From an uncultured Caryophanales bacterium (lineage in GTDB: Bacteria > Bacillota_I > Bacilli_A > RFN20 > CAG-826): a stretch of 64,000 bases of DNA. Below, one piece after another: positions 53,084 to 62,593 of the stretch. The translations under genes and the position numbers were made by a program. The number at the start of each line of letters is the position of its first letter. Positions within the stretch are counted from its first letter, which is position 1. The notes beneath the pieces are model-generated. The model searched no databases. It was not told the origin of the DNA and saw only the letters and a program-made list of their open reading frames with translations. The stretch lies in contig CAMJAG010000002.1 in NCBI GenBank assembly GCA_946403545.1, positions 1-64,000 on the forward strand. The letters are read 5' to 3'.

Positions 53084-56000
53084 CTATTCTCCGAACACGT
53101 CATCCGCTGAGCGGCTTGACATACCAACGGCTTCTTCATCAACAACGGAATCGCTACTACTACCATCACCGATAAGATTACGGATGTTAGAGTTGATTCT
53201 TCTTTCTTCCTTCTCGGCTTCTTTAGCAAGAGCGTCCATATCGATGGCGTTACCTTCTTGGTCAAGAAGAGTGACGTTCATGGATAAGGCTTGTAATTCT
53301 TTAACTAAAACCTTGAAGGCTTCTGGAATGCCTGGTTTTGGTAATGGTTGATCTTTAATGATCGCTTCGTAGGTCTTTCTTCTACCGACGCGGTCATCGG
53401 ATTTAATGGTGATGATTTCTTGTAAGACGTGGGCGGCGCCATAGGCTTCAAGAGCCCAGACTTCCATTTCACCAAATCTTTGACCACCATTTTGTGCTTT
53501 ACCACCTAAAGGTTGTTGTGTGACTAAGCTATATGGACCTGTTGCACGAGCGTGTAACTTATCATCGACCATGTGGACAAGTTTAATCATGTACATACAG
53601 CCGACTGTAATTCTTTCGTCAAATCTTTCACCAGTAGTTCCATCATATAAGACAGTTTTACCATCTGGATCCATTTGAGCCTTTTTCATCATGTCTAAGA
53701 TTTCTTCGTTTGTAATACCATCAAAGACAGGGGTTGCAATCTTGTAGCCTAATTTCTTAAGAGCGTAGCCTAAGTGGACTTCAAGAATTTGACCGATGTT
53801 CATACGAGATGGAACGCCTAATGGGTTTAACATGATGTCAACAGGTGTTCCGTCAGGTAAGAATGGCATATCGCATTCTGGGAGAATACGAGAGATAACA
53901 CCTTTGTTACCGTGACGACCAGACATCTTGTCACCTTCAGAAATCTTTCTCTTTTGAACGATGTAGACTCTGACAACTTCGTTGACTCCTGGTGGGAGTT
54001 CAACATCTTTATTTTTACCTTCACGTTTGAAAATCTTAACATCGAGGACAATACCTGCACCACCATGAGGAACACGGAGAGATGCATCTTTACCTTCGTT
54101 AGATTTTTCACCGAAGATAGCCATTAATAATTTTTCTTCAGGAGATGGTTCGCTTAAACCCTTAGGAGTGACTTTACCAACGAGGATATCGCCTTCTTTA
54201 ACTTCACTACCAGGGATAATGATACCTCTATCGTCTAAGAATGCTTTTGCGCTTTCTGCAACGTTAGGAATATCTCTTGTGATTTCTTCATCGCCTAATT
54301 TTGGAATGCTTCTACATTCAAGTTCATATTTTTCAATATGGATTGATGTATAAACATCATCTTTAACTAATCTTTCAGACATGATAACAGCGTCTTCGTA
54401 GTTGTAACCATTCCATGTCATGAATGCGATTGTAACGTTTTGACCAAGTGCAAGGTCACCCTTTTGCATAGCAGGACCATCTGCGATGATTTGACCTTTC
54501 TTAATCTTATCTCCAACTTTAACGATGGAAACTTGATTAATACATGTACCTTGGTTACTTCTTTCAAATTTTTGAAGTTGGTACACTCTTGGTTCTTGTT
54601 GACCTTTTTCAAGAATTTCAATGTTTCTTGAATCAGTATATGTAACAACACCATCTTCTGCTGCGACAACTGCTAAACCAGAGTCACGAGCGATTTGGTG
54701 TTCAAGACCTGTTCCGACAAATGGAGCGTGTGGTCTTAAAAGTGGTAAAGCTTGACGTTGCATGTTAGAACCCATCAAAGCACGCATTGTATCGTCGTTT
54801 TCGAGGAATGGAATACATCCAGCAGCGATACTAACGATTTGTTTAGGGCTAACGTCGACATAGTCGACTTCGTTACGATCAGCCATAATGTTTTCGCCTT
54901 TATATCTAGCGACAACTTGTTCATCTAAAATTTCACCATCTGGAGAAAGGTTAATGTTTGCTTCAGCAATGACATAATCCCATTCTTCATCAGCAGAAAG
55001 ATAAACAGAATCTTCAGCTTTATTTAAGACGCGGCATGTTGCTTTATCGACTTTACGGTATGGAGTTTCTATAAATCCATATTTATTAATTTTCGCGTAT
55101 GAAGCGAGGTTGTTAATCAAACCAATGTTTTGACCTTCAGGTGTTTCAATAGGACAGATTCTGCCATAGTGAGAAACGTGAACGTCACGAACTTCTGTAG
55201 ATGCTCTATCACGAGTTAAACCACCAGGACCTAAAGCAGATAATCTACGTTTATTAGTTAATTCTGCTAATGGGTTAGTTTGATCCATGAATTGAGAAAG
55301 TTGAGAACTTGCAAAGAATTCACGAATACTTGCGGAAAGTGGTCTTGGGTTAATTAAAGCCTTTGGCTTAACATTTCCTAAATCGGAAATAGACATCTTT
55401 TGTTGAACTGTTTTGACCATTTTTGCTAAACCAACACGGAATTGGTTTTGAATGAGTTCACCGACACAACGGATTCTTCTGTTACCTAAGTGGTCAATAT
55501 CATCAGTTCCACCGAAACCATCCATAACATTTAAGAAATAGGAGAAGCAAGCAAAGATATCGGAAATAGTGACATGTTGACATGTGCTATTTAAGTTTGT
55601 ACCGATAACATAGCAAACTTTCTTTTCTCTATCGTTGTTATAGACTTTAACTCTGTTAACGACACCATCAGTATCAAGTTTTTCGTTAACATTAATCTTT
55701 AACATATGAGCGCCGTTTTCAAAGAAGTTTTCATCGCGTAATGCATCAACATCTTCCGCTGTTAATGTATAGCCTTTCTTGAAACGGAGTTCACCATCAA
55801 CAGAAGTTAAGTTTTCTGCAAGTGTTTGTCCAATTAAACGGTTGTAGATACCTAATTTCTTGATGTATTTGAATCTACCAGCACGGCCGAGGTCATAACG
55901 GTGTTCATCAAAGAATTTTTGGAACAAGAAGTTATTTAAACCTTCAGTTGTGATAGGTTCACCTGGTTTCATCTTCTTGAAGATTTCAAGTAATGCGTTA

Positions 56001-56704
56001 TATGTGTTGTTAATTTTGCTATCTTCGTCTTTAGCAATTGTGTTTTCTAAAGCTTCAGATTTGCCAAACAAGTCAGTAATGTCAGAAGAGTTTTCTAAAC
56101 CTAACGCTCTTAAAAGGATTGTAGCGTTAAGTTTTCTTTGACGGTCAATACGGACACTTAAAATGTCTTTTGCACCACTTTCAAATTGTAACCAAGCACC
56201 ACGGCCAGGCATTAAGTCTGCGCCATAAGTGACCTTGCCACTCTTTGGATCAGTGAATGCTGACATGTAAGCTCCTGGGGAACGAACAAGTTGAGAAACG
56301 ATAACTCTTTCAGCACCATTGACAATGAATGTGCCAGATTTTGTCATAAGTGGGAATTCACCCATGTAAACTTCAGACTCTTGAATTTCACCAGTCTCCT
56401 TGTGATTGAGTCTTAACATGATATAAATTGGCACGCTATAAGTAAGATCTTGGGCTTTGCAATCTAAGAAACTATGTTTAGGTTCACCGAAACGAACACT
56501 AACGTAGTCGATTGATAAAGTTCCAGTATAGTTAACGATTGGGAAACTTTCTCTGAAAACTTCATCTAAACCCTTATCTTTGAATTCTTGGTAAGATTTA
56601 GTTTGGATTTCAACAAGATTTGGTAAAGGAAGTTCACCAGAAATTTTGCTGTAATCATAACGATCGTTATTTAACTTTTTGAGTTTAGTAATATCTCTTA
56701 TCAT
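53084..56704 (-). CDS. rpoB: RNA polymerase β subunit
   Basis: 1206 residues, standard length. Begins MIRDITKLKKLN and contains the rifampicin cluster SQFMDQTNPLAELTNKRRLSALG (read as two overlapping parts around residues 471-493) with Asn at residue 484, equivalent to E. coli 526, where most bacteria have His. MSGRHGNKG, a late conserved β motif, is present. It starts 17 nt before the rsmC-like gene end and is followed by rpoC after 14 nt. Confidence 0.98.
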   Translation of the reverse strand: MIRDITKLKKLNNDRYDYSKISGELPLPNLVEIQTKSYQEFKDKGLDEVFRESFPIVNYTGTLSIDYVSVRFGEPKHSFLDCKAQDLTYSVPIYIMLRLNHKETGEIQESEVYMGEFPLMTKSGTFIVNGAERVIVSQLVRSPGAYMSAFTDPKSGKVTYGADLMPGRGAWLQFESGAKDILSVRIDRQRKLNATILLRALGLENSSDITDLFGKSEALENTIAKDEDSKINNTYNALLEIFKKMKPGEPITTEGLNNFLFQKFFDEHRYDLGRAGRFKYIKKLGIYNRLIGQTLAENLTSVDGELRFKKGYTLTAEDVDALRDENFFENGAHMLKINVNEKLDTDGVVNRVKVYNNDREKKVCYVIGTNLNSTCQHVTISDIFACFSYFLNVMDGFGGTDDIDHLGNRRIRCVGELIQNQFRVGLAKMVKTVQQKMSISDLGNVKPKALINPRPLSASIREFFASSQLSQFMDQTNPLAELTNKRRLSALGPGGLTRDRASTEVRDVHVSHYGRICPIETPEGQNIGLINNLASYAKINKYGFIETPYRKVDKATCRVLNKAEDSVYLSADEEWDYVIAEANINLSPDGEILDEQVVARYKGENIMADRNEVDYVDVSPKQIVSIAAGCIPFLENDDTMRALMGSNMQRQALPLLRPHAPFVGTGLEHQIARDSGLAVVAAEDGVVTYTDSRNIEILEKGQQEPRVYQLQKFERSNQGTCINQVSIVKVGDKIKKGQIIADGPAMQKGDLALGQNVTIAFMTWNGYNYEDAVIMSERLVKDDVYTSIHIEKYELECRSIPKLGDEEITRDIPNVAESAKAFLDDRGIIIPGSEVKEGDILVGKVTPKGLSEPSPEEKLLMAIFGEKSNEGKDASLRVPHGGAGIVLDVKIFKREGKNKDVELPPGVNEVVRVYIVQKRKISEGDKMSGRHGNKGVISRILPECDMPFLPDGTPVDIMLNPLGVPSRMNIGQILEVHLGYALKKLGYKIATPVFDGITNEEILDMMKKAQMDPDGKTVLYDGTTGERFDERITVGCMYMIKLVHMVDDKLHARATGPYSLVTQQPLGGKAQNGGQRFGEMEVWALEAYGAAHVLQEIITIKSDDRVGRRKTYEAIIKDQPLPKPGIPEAFKVLVKELQALSMNVTLLDQEGNAIDMDALAKEAEKEERRINSNIRNLIGDGSSSDSVVDEEAVGMSSRSADDVFGE

Positions 56705-56721
56705 TTGAATGGCTCCTTATT

Positions 56722-57330
56722 CTAATTTTGTTTTGCTCTTGTAGCCTTATACACGTAATAACCTTTATCTTTTTTAAGTAGTTCGACATTGCCAAACAAA
56801 CTCTCAATATATTTGCTAGCACTAGGTCCACCTTGGTTCTTACGGATGACAACATACAATGAGCCGCCATCAATTAAGCGTTGTAAACTACCTTCATACA
56901 TCGCCCAGGTTACCTTTTTCCCTGCGCGAATTGGAGGATTCACAACAATTGAATCATATGGTCCTTCTATATTTTCGAAGATGTCACTTTGAAGGCAAGT
57001 GACTCTTTGGCTTAATCCAAGCAACTTGGCGTTCTCTTCGCATAATGCGAGGGCGCGCTTATTTATATCCGCGAGGGTTACCCTCACGTCCTTATTAAAC
57101 ATGGCAATAGTTAAGCCGATAGTGCCATATCCACATCCTAAATCTAGGATTTTTCCGGTGAGATTGAGGGGTAGTAATACCTTCAAAAAGGCTAAACTAC
57201 CCTCATCTACACGGCTTTTTGAAAACACTCCGTTATCAGTTTTTAAGGTGATTTTACGGTCATAAATTTCGAAGCTTATCTCTCTAATTTTTGACGCACT
57301 TTGAGGATCAGAATCGTAATAATGTGCCAT
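56722..57330 (-). CDS. Class I SAM methyltransferase, RsmC/YbxB-like
   Basis: 202 residues. SAM-binding LDLGCGYGTIGL near residue 62, a LADIN acidic second strand, and NPPIRAGK (motif IV, catalytic NPP-type loop) near residue 135, as in small-subunit rRNA guanine methyltransferases. Position between rplL and rpoB matches ybxB of Bacilli. Confidence 0.88.
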   Translation of the reverse strand: MAHYYDSDPQSASKIREISFEIYDRKITLKTDNGVFSKSRVDEGSLAFLKVLLPLNLTGKILDLGCGYGTIGLTIAMFNKDVRVTLADINKRALALCEENAKLLGLSQRVTCLQSDIFENIEGPYDSIVVNPPIRAGKKVTWAMYEGSLQRLIDGGSLYVVIRKNQGGPSASKYIESLFGNVELLKKDKGYYVYKATRAKQN

Positions 57331-57372
57331 ATTACCCCCTAATAACAGAGTTTAAATTTGATATAAGTTAAA

Positions 57373-57747
57373 TTATTTAACTTCGACTTCAGCGCCAGCA
57401 GCTTCAAGAGCTTTCTTGTGTTCTTCAGCTTCGACTTGTGAAATGTGTTCTTTAACAGCGACAGGAGCGCCATCGACTAATTTCTTAGCTTCCATTAAGC
57501 CTAAACCTGTGATAGCTTGAACAGCTTTGATAACACCAACTTTGGATGCACCACAGCTCTTTAAGATTAAAGAAACTTCAACTGGACCAGCAGCGACTTC
57601 TTCTTCAGCTGGTGCTGCAGCAGCAGCGACAGGAGCAGCAGCAGTGACACCGAATTCAGCTTCGACTGCTTTTACTAAATCATTTAATTCCATTACTGTC
57701 ATTTCTTTTAATGCAGCAATGATTTCTTCGTTTGTTAATTTTGCCAT
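57373..57747 (-). CDS. rplL: 50S ribosomal protein L7/L12
   Basis: 124 residues. N-terminal dimerisation helices, an Ala-rich hinge (about 35-52), then the C-terminal domain with KVGVIKAVQ and LGLMEAKKLVDGAP, where factors bind. Conserved order after rplJ. Confidence 0.97.
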   Translation of the reverse strand: MAKLTNEEIIAALKEMTVMELNDLVKAVEAEFGVTAAAPVAAAAAPAEEEVAAGPVEVSLILKSCGASKVGVIKAVQAITGLGLMEAKKLVDGAPVAVKEHISQVEAEEHKKALEAAGAEVEVK

Positions 57748-57771
57748 TTTAAATATCCTCCTAAATTGGCG

Positions 57772-58260
57772 TTATTTTGCGTCCGCAACAGCTTGAACTG
57801 CGCAAGCAAAGGAGCGGACTGGTGCTTGTAAGCACGATAAGAACATGGAAATAAGACCATCTTTGCCTGGAAGTTTGGAAACTTCGACAACTTTAGCAGC
57901 GTCAACAGGTTTACCTTCGACGATACCGCCTTTGATGACTAAGACGTCTTTGAATCTTTTTGCATATTTTGCAATAACTTTAGCACCAGCACTAACATCT
58001 TCAGAGAAGATAATAGCGTTAGGACCAGTTAATTGATCTTTAACATCAGCTAAGCCTAATTCGTCCATAGCACGTTCGACAAGAGAATTCTTGTAAACGC
58101 ATAATTCAGAACCATCTTTAGCTAAAGCTCTACGGATTTCTTGTAATTGTGCAACAGTTAATCCACGGTATTCAGCGATAACCAATGTTTGGCTAGCTTT
58201 GTACTTTTCAACGATCTCTTTAACAACGTTTTGCTTTGCTTCTAAGACTTGTTGATTCAT
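57772..58260 (-). CDS. rplJ: 50S ribosomal protein L10
   Basis: 162 residues. Start MNQQVLEAKQNVVKEIVEKY and AEYRGLTVAQLQEIRR are diagnostic; binds L7/L12 dimers by its C-terminal helix. Translation begins downstream of an L10 leader (58275-58385), by which L10 likely represses its own operon. Ribosome site AAAGGAGG. Confidence 0.97.
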   Translation of the reverse strand: MNQQVLEAKQNVVKEIVEKYKASQTLVIAEYRGLTVAQLQEIRRALAKDGSELCVYKNSLVERAMDELGLADVKDQLTGPNAIIFSEDVSAGAKVIAKYAKRFKDVLVIKGGIVEGKPVDAAKVVEVSKLPGKDGLISMFLSCLQAPVRSFACAVQAVADAK

Positions 58261-58274
58261 ATTCTTGACCTCCT

Positions 58275-58385
58275 TTTTTCAAAAATTGTTTTGGAAGGCT
58301 CCAATATACAGTGGGTATATAATAATACGCCTCGGTAACATTATTAAGGCTACTTCGCCCGTTACTGTCTTTGGTATATTGTGTC
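58275..58385 (-). promoter_or_regulatory. Ribosomal protein L10 leader
   Basis: The rplA-rplJ gap transcribes AGACAGTAACGGGCGAAG...TTACCGAGG, carrying the conserved GTAACGGGCGAAG and CCGAGG elements of the L10-binding leader of Firmicutes, at the expected position upstream of rplJ. Confidence 0.75.
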
Positions 58386-58394
58386 TCGAATTAA

Positions 58395-59078
58395 TTAACG
58401 ACCATCAAATGTGAATGGAATTGCTGGACCCATGGTCGTATGGATGACAGCGTTCTTGACATAGACGCCTTTGACAGCAGCTGGTTTTGCTTTAACAATA
58501 GCAGCTGTTAATGCTTTTAAGTTTTCAGCGATCTTGTCTGCATCGAAGCTTACCTTAGCGACAGAAACGTGCATGTTTGCTTCTTTGTCGACACGGTATT
58601 CGACTTTACCTGCTTTGATTTCCTTAATTGCTTTAGCAATATCAGGATTGACTGTACCTGTTTTTGGGTTTGGCATTAATCCTTTTGGACCAAGGATACG
58701 TGCAACTTTACCAATCATACCCATCATGTTAGGTGTAGCTACGATAACATCGAAATCAAACCAGTTTTCGTGTTGGATTTTATCAATCATTTCAGCACCG
58801 CCAGCGAAATCCGCACCAGCGTTCTTAGCGTCTTCAACTTTATCAGTGATTGCTAAGACTTTTTTAGTCTTACCATTACCATTTGGGAGAATTAATGTAC
58901 CTCTGACTTGTTGATCAGCTTGTTTTGGGTCGACATTGAGTTTGAATGAAGCATCAACAGTTGCGTCAAATTTGACTGTAGATGTTTCTTTGACTAAAGC
59001 ACAAGCTTCGTCGATTGAGTAAACTTTACCAGCTTCTACTTTTTCAGCAGCTGCTTTGTATTTCTTACCTCTGAACAT
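58395..59078 (-). CDS. rplA: 50S ribosomal protein L1
   Basis: 227 residues. GKKYKAAAEKVEAGK start, MGMIGKVARILGPKGLMPNPKTGTV and the late conserved block ending GPAIPFTFDGR are characteristic. L1 usually represses rplK-rplA by binding the rplK leader. Confidence 0.98.
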   Translation of the reverse strand: MFRGKKYKAAAEKVEAGKVYSIDEACALVKETSTVKFDATVDASFKLNVDPKQADQQVRGTLILPNGNGKTKKVLAITDKVEDAKNAGADFAGGAEMIDKIQHENWFDFDVIVATPNMMGMIGKVARILGPKGLMPNPKTGTVNPDIAKAIKEIKAGKVEYRVDKEANMHVSVAKVSFDADKIAENLKALTAAIVKAKPAAVKGVYVKNAVIHTTMGPAIPFTFDGR

Positions 59079-59089
59079 AGCTCTTCTCC

Positions 59090-59500
59090 TTAGTCATCTA
59101 CGACAACGCCCATATTGTTAGCGCTGCCTTCTACGACTCTCATAGCTGCCTCAATGTCATTGCAGTTTAAGTCAGGCATTTTGTACTCAGCAATTTGTCT
59201 GAGTTGTGCTCTAGAGATGTGTCCGACGACACCTTTTCTACCAGTAGCGTTGCCTTTTTGAATACCAGCTGCTTTTAAGATTAAACCTGCAACTGGAGAG
59301 GTTTTGATGACAAAATCACAAGATTTGTCTTCATAAGCTGTGATAATGACTGGAACGATTTCACCACGTCTATCAGCTGTCTTAGCATTGAAGTCCGTAC
59401 AGAACTTAGCCATGTTAACACCAGCAGAAGCGAGCTTTGGTCCTGGTTTTGCTTCACCGCCAGGAAGTTCCATCTTCACGACTTTTGCGATTTTTTTCAC
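59090..59500 (-). CDS. rplK: 50S ribosomal protein L11
   Basis: 136 residues. GGEAKPGPKLASAGVNMAKFC (N-terminal thiostrepton-domain block), GRKGVVGHISRAQLRQIAEYK, and ANNMGVVVDD. The GTG start at 59500 is supported by AAAGGAGG at the right spacing. First gene of rplK-rplA. Confidence 0.97.
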   Translation of the reverse strand: MKKIAKVVKMELPGGEAKPGPKLASAGVNMAKFCTDFNAKTADRRGEIVPVIITAYEDKSCDFVIKTSPVAGLILKAAGIQKGNATGRKGVVGHISRAQLRQIAEYKMPDLNCNDIEAAMRVVEGSANNMGVVVDD

Positions 59501-59527
59501 GTGACTTTCCTCCTTTAGTTTAGATTT

Positions 59528-59569
59528 GTCCGTGCCGTGGTCTGAGCAACCGTTACTCTACCACAGGAC
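59528..59569 (-). promoter_or_regulatory. rplK leader stem-loop, candidate L1 target
   Basis: GTCC-T-GTGGT ... ACCAC-GGCAC-GGAC arms (59528-59569) enclose a loop with AGAGTAACGG. Position just upstream of the rplK ribosome site fits L1 autoregulation, inferred from position and the GTGGTAGAG-like element. Confidence 0.5.
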
Positions 59570-59620
59570 ATACACGCGTATATTACGCTCTCCCAAGCGC
59601 AAAAGGCGACATGCTTACAT

Positions 59621-59650
59621 ATAATATCAAATACGTGTGTATAAATGCAA
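59621..59650 (-). promoter_or_regulatory. rplK-rplA promoter
   Basis: Minus-strand TTGCAT (59645-59650) and TATTAT (59621-59626), 18-bp spacer. The stretch from the -35 matches the nifJ promoter closely (TTG[C/T]ATTTATACA[C/T]AC), suggesting a shared control element. Confidence 0.6.
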
Positions 59651-59732
59651 GCACATTTTAAAATTAATAAAAAATGTTCCCACATTCTTATGCATATGCT
59701 ATAATTCAAATTGTAAACAATTTGCTAAATAT

Positions 59733-59762
59733 TTGTTTTTCTTTGCAAATTAAGTGTATAAT
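59733..59762 (+). promoter_or_regulatory. ktrB-ktrA promoter
   Basis: Plus-strand TTGTTT (59733-59738) and TATAAT (59757-59762), 18-bp spacer, with ATG 17 nt after the -10. The Shine-Dalgarno is weak (GAGAG). The divergent rplK promoter starts about 90 bp away. Confidence 0.65.
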
Positions 59763-59779
59763 ATCGAGAGCAAGAAACT

Positions 59780-61198
59780 ATGGGCACAAAAAACAAGAAA
59801 GGGATAAATCCTTACGTACTCGTTATTCTATCGTTCCTAGTTGTAATCTTAATTGGTTCAATCCTTTTGATTATGCCTTGGACACAGAAAAGTGGGCAAT
59901 GGGCTTCATATATTGACGCTTTAGTAGCATCATTTTCTGCTACTTGTGTGACTGGTATTACTGCTTATCGAAACGGTGTTGCAGATACCCTTACTTTTGG
60001 TGGTCAAATCGTATTACTTGTGATGATCCAAATTGGTGGTCTCGGATTTATTACGATTTTAACCTTCATTATTACTATATTCAAACAAAGACTTGAGTTT
60101 AGAGATAGATACTTCATTTCTCAAATGGTCAACTCCACTAATTTTGCGGATGTTGTCATGTTCGTGAGAAAAATCATTTTAATCTCATTTATCTGTGAAT
60201 TAGTGGGTACTTTGCTGTATTTCCCTGCTTTTTATCAGGTATTTATGGGTCATGGTGGTAATGTTGGAGATGTTTTATGGTATTCAATTTTCCACTCAAT
60301 TTCATCATTTAATAATGCTGGATTCGATCTCATGCATGGTACATTATCATATATTAGAGAAGGTAATGAACTTTTATCCCACTTATCAAATGGAATGTAC
60401 ATCTATTTCTGCTCAGTTGCAATGGGCTTAATCATCCTTGGTGGCATCTCATTCTTAGTCATTATCGATATCTTCAATTTCAAGAAGAAGCCAAGCCAAT
60501 GGAGATCATTTACAAAAGCAGTTTTAATTACTACTGCAATCTTATTAGTTTCAGGCGCACTGCTCATCTTCTTAACAGATGGATTTAAAGGCGCGAATAG
60601 AATTACTCCATTCCAAGCTATATTCCAATCTGTTACTTGTAGAACTGCTGGATTCTCAACATATTCACAAGACAATTTATCTATTGCAGGTAAAGCTATT
60701 TCTTGTTTCTTAATGATGATTGGTGGTTCACCACTTTCTACAGCTGGTGGTATTAAGACTACAACTTTATTCATGATTACTTTAGCAAGCTTATCGTATT
60801 TCAGAGGAAATAAAGTTAGCGCATTTAAGCGTTCTTTCTCCACTACTATGATTGTTAAAGCGTTAGTCTTATTAATCCTTGCAATCGGTGTTCTTTTGAT
60901 TTCTTACTTAGTAATTGTTACAATTGGACTTGACCCACAATACAAGATGGAAGACACTGGTGTGGTCTCATCATTTAATGAAGCAGTGATATTTGATGTA
61001 TTCTCTTGCTTTGGTACTGTTGGTCTATCAATTGGTATTGAATCGTATTTACCAGTTGCAACAAAAATTATATTCTGTTTATTAATGTTCCTAGGTAGAT
61101 TAGGACCTATTACATTCTTCCAAATTTTCCAAAACAGTATGGATAAGGAAGACTTAAAACATTACAAATTAGTCGAAGAAGATATTCTTATCGGATAA
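59780..61198 (+). CDS. K+ uptake channel subunit KtrB/TrkH
   Basis: 472 residues, multi-spanning membrane protein with four pore-loop repeats: TCVTGIT, SSFNNAGFDL, TCRTAGFST and CFGTVGLS, each with a selectivity-filter Gly. Together with KtrA, coded 13 nt downstream, it makes the nucleotide-gated K+ uptake system (with Na+). The pair is on the plus strand between two minus-strand ribosomal blocks. Confidence 0.93.
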   Translation: MGTKNKKGINPYVLVILSFLVVILIGSILLIMPWTQKSGQWASYIDALVASFSATCVTGITAYRNGVADTLTFGGQIVLLVMIQIGGLGFITILTFIITIFKQRLEFRDRYFISQMVNSTNFADVVMFVRKIILISFICELVGTLLYFPAFYQVFMGHGGNVGDVLWYSIFHSISSFNNAGFDLMHGTLSYIREGNELLSHLSNGMYIYFCSVAMGLIILGGISFLVIIDIFNFKKKPSQWRSFTKAVLITTAILLVSGALLIFLTDGFKGANRITPFQAIFQSVTCRTAGFSTYSQDNLSIAGKAISCFLMMIGGSPLSTAGGIKTTTLFMITLASLSYFRGNKVSAFKRSFSTTMIVKALVLLILAIGVLLISYLVIVTIGLDPQYKMEDTGVVSSFNEAVIFDVFSCFGTVGLSIGIESYLPVATKIIFCLLMFLGRLGPITFFQIFQNSMDKEDLKHYKLVEEDILIG

Positions 61199-61211
61199 GG
61201 AGAAGATATTT

Positions 61212-61913
61212 ATGACAAAAAAATCATTCGCAGTTATCGGTTTAGGACAATTCGGTACCGCTATCGTTGAAGAGCTTGTCAAAAATGGTATGGACGTTGT
61301 TGCTATTGACTCTAGTGAAGAAGCAGTTAGCAAAATTGCTCCAATCTTACCAACAGCATTCATCGCTGACTGTACAAATGAAGTTGCTTTAAAAGAATTA
61401 GGCATCAAAGATGTTGATGTTGCTATCGTCGCTTTCGGTGATAACAAGGAAGCAAGTGTTTTAACAACTGTTTTGCTTAGAGAATTGGGCGTTAAAACTA
61501 TTATCGTTCGTGTTGATGATCCATTCTATGTCCAAATTATGAAGAAACTTGGTGCTAACGAAGTTATTACTCCTCAAAAAGCAGCAGGTATTGCTTTAGC
61601 AAACAGAATTGGTAATGATGACGTTAAAGACTTCTACAGACTAGATAAAAACTATTCTATCGTCTCTTTCGCAATCAATAGCGCTTTCATTCCTACAAAG
61701 CTTAAGGATTTCCAATCCAAAGCTAATTATGGTGTTAACATCGTTTTAGTTATTAGAAACGAACAATCATTCGTCCCTGGTGGTAATGATACATTACTCC
61801 CTAACGATACACTCTTCGTTGTTGGTACAACTAAAGACATTAATAACTTCCGTGAAGCAATTAATGGTGAAAAGAAAAAGTCCAAAGCAAAGAAGAAAGA
61901 CGTTTCAAAATAA
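61212..61913 (+). CDS. K+ uptake regulatory subunit KtrA/TrkA
   Basis: 233 residues, cytoplasmic. RCK domain with Rossmann motif GLGQFGTAI and VVAIDSSEE (NAD/ATP-binding), then a RCK_C domain (about 145-215). The octameric ring gates KtrB. Good AAGGAGAAG ribosome site; C-terminal tail is Lys-rich. Ends 30 nt before a bidirectional terminator. Confidence 0.93.
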   Translation: MTKKSFAVIGLGQFGTAIVEELVKNGMDVVAIDSSEEAVSKIAPILPTAFIADCTNEVALKELGIKDVDVAIVAFGDNKEASVLTTVLLRELGVKTIIVRVDDPFYVQIMKKLGANEVITPQKAAGIALANRIGNDDVKDFYRLDKNYSIVSFAINSAFIPTKLKDFQSKANYGVNIVLVIRNEQSFVPGGNDTLLPNDTLFVVGTTKDINNFREAINGEKKKSKAKKKDVSK

Positions 61914-61940
61914 TCGTTAAAACTCAATTAAGTTAAACAA

Positions 61941-61967
61941 AAAAGCCACCAAATCGGTGGCTTTTTC
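61941..61967. terminator. Bidirectional terminator between ktrA and nusG
   Basis: GCCACC (61945-61950) and GGTGGC (61956-61961) form a stem with A-run on one side and T-run on the other, so it can stop transcription from both convergent units. Confidence 0.85.
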
Positions 61968-61982
61968 AGTTCTAATTTTTGA

Positions 61983-62579
61983 TTAGATTCTTTCGATTTC
62001 AGAGAAGTCAACTTCAACTTTAGTGCTTCTACCAAAGAAGACTGTTTCAACTTCAACAATACCTGTTTCTTTGTTGATAGAAACGATATTACCTTCTGTT
62101 CCTTCAAGTGGACCGTGAATAACTTTGACGAGATCGCCAATGTTGTAACGATCGTACATGCTTTCATCAATCATGCCCATTCTCTTCAAGACTGGTTCAA
62201 TTTGTTCTCTTGGAACAGGGAATGGTTTTGTACCTTTACCAGAAGATCCGACGAAACCTGTAACGCCTGGAGTGTTACGAACAATATACCAAGCATATTC
62301 AGTCATAATCATTTCTACGAAAACATAACCTGGATATAAGTTTTTCTTTCTTGTCTTACCTGTAGGTACACCATCTTTTAAAACTGGTACATCTTGTTCA
62401 GCGACAATAATACGGAAGATTAACTTACCTAAGTCATAAGTTTCAACACGTCTTGCTAAGTTATCAGCGACTTTTCTTTCATGTGTAGAATATGTGTTAA
62501 CAACGTACCAAGCTTTATCACCAGCAGGTTCTTCAGCTGTGTCGTTAGCAGGTGCTACAACTTTTTCTTCATCAACCAT
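61983..62579 (-). CDS. nusG: Transcription termination/antitermination factor NusG
   Basis: 198 residues. KAWYVVNTYSTHERKVADNL starts the NGN domain, GYVFVEMIMT and NTPGVTGFVG follow, and the KOW domain (GDLVKVIHGPLEGTEGNI) is near the C-terminus. About 18 acidic residues are added at the N-terminus. Start at 62579 has AGGAGG. Usually next to rplK; here separated by the ktr genes. Confidence 0.97.
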   Translation of the reverse strand: MVDEEKVVAPANDTAEEPAGDKAWYVVNTYSTHERKVADNLARRVETYDLGKLIFRIIVAEQDVPVLKDGVPTGKTRKKNLYPGYVFVEMIMTEYAWYIVRNTPGVTGFVGSSGKGTKPFPVPREQIEPVLKRMGMIDESMYDRYNIGDLVKVIHGPLEGTEGNIVSINKETGIVEVETVFFGRSTKVEVDFSEIERI

Positions 62580-62593
62580 GTTTCTCTTCCTCC

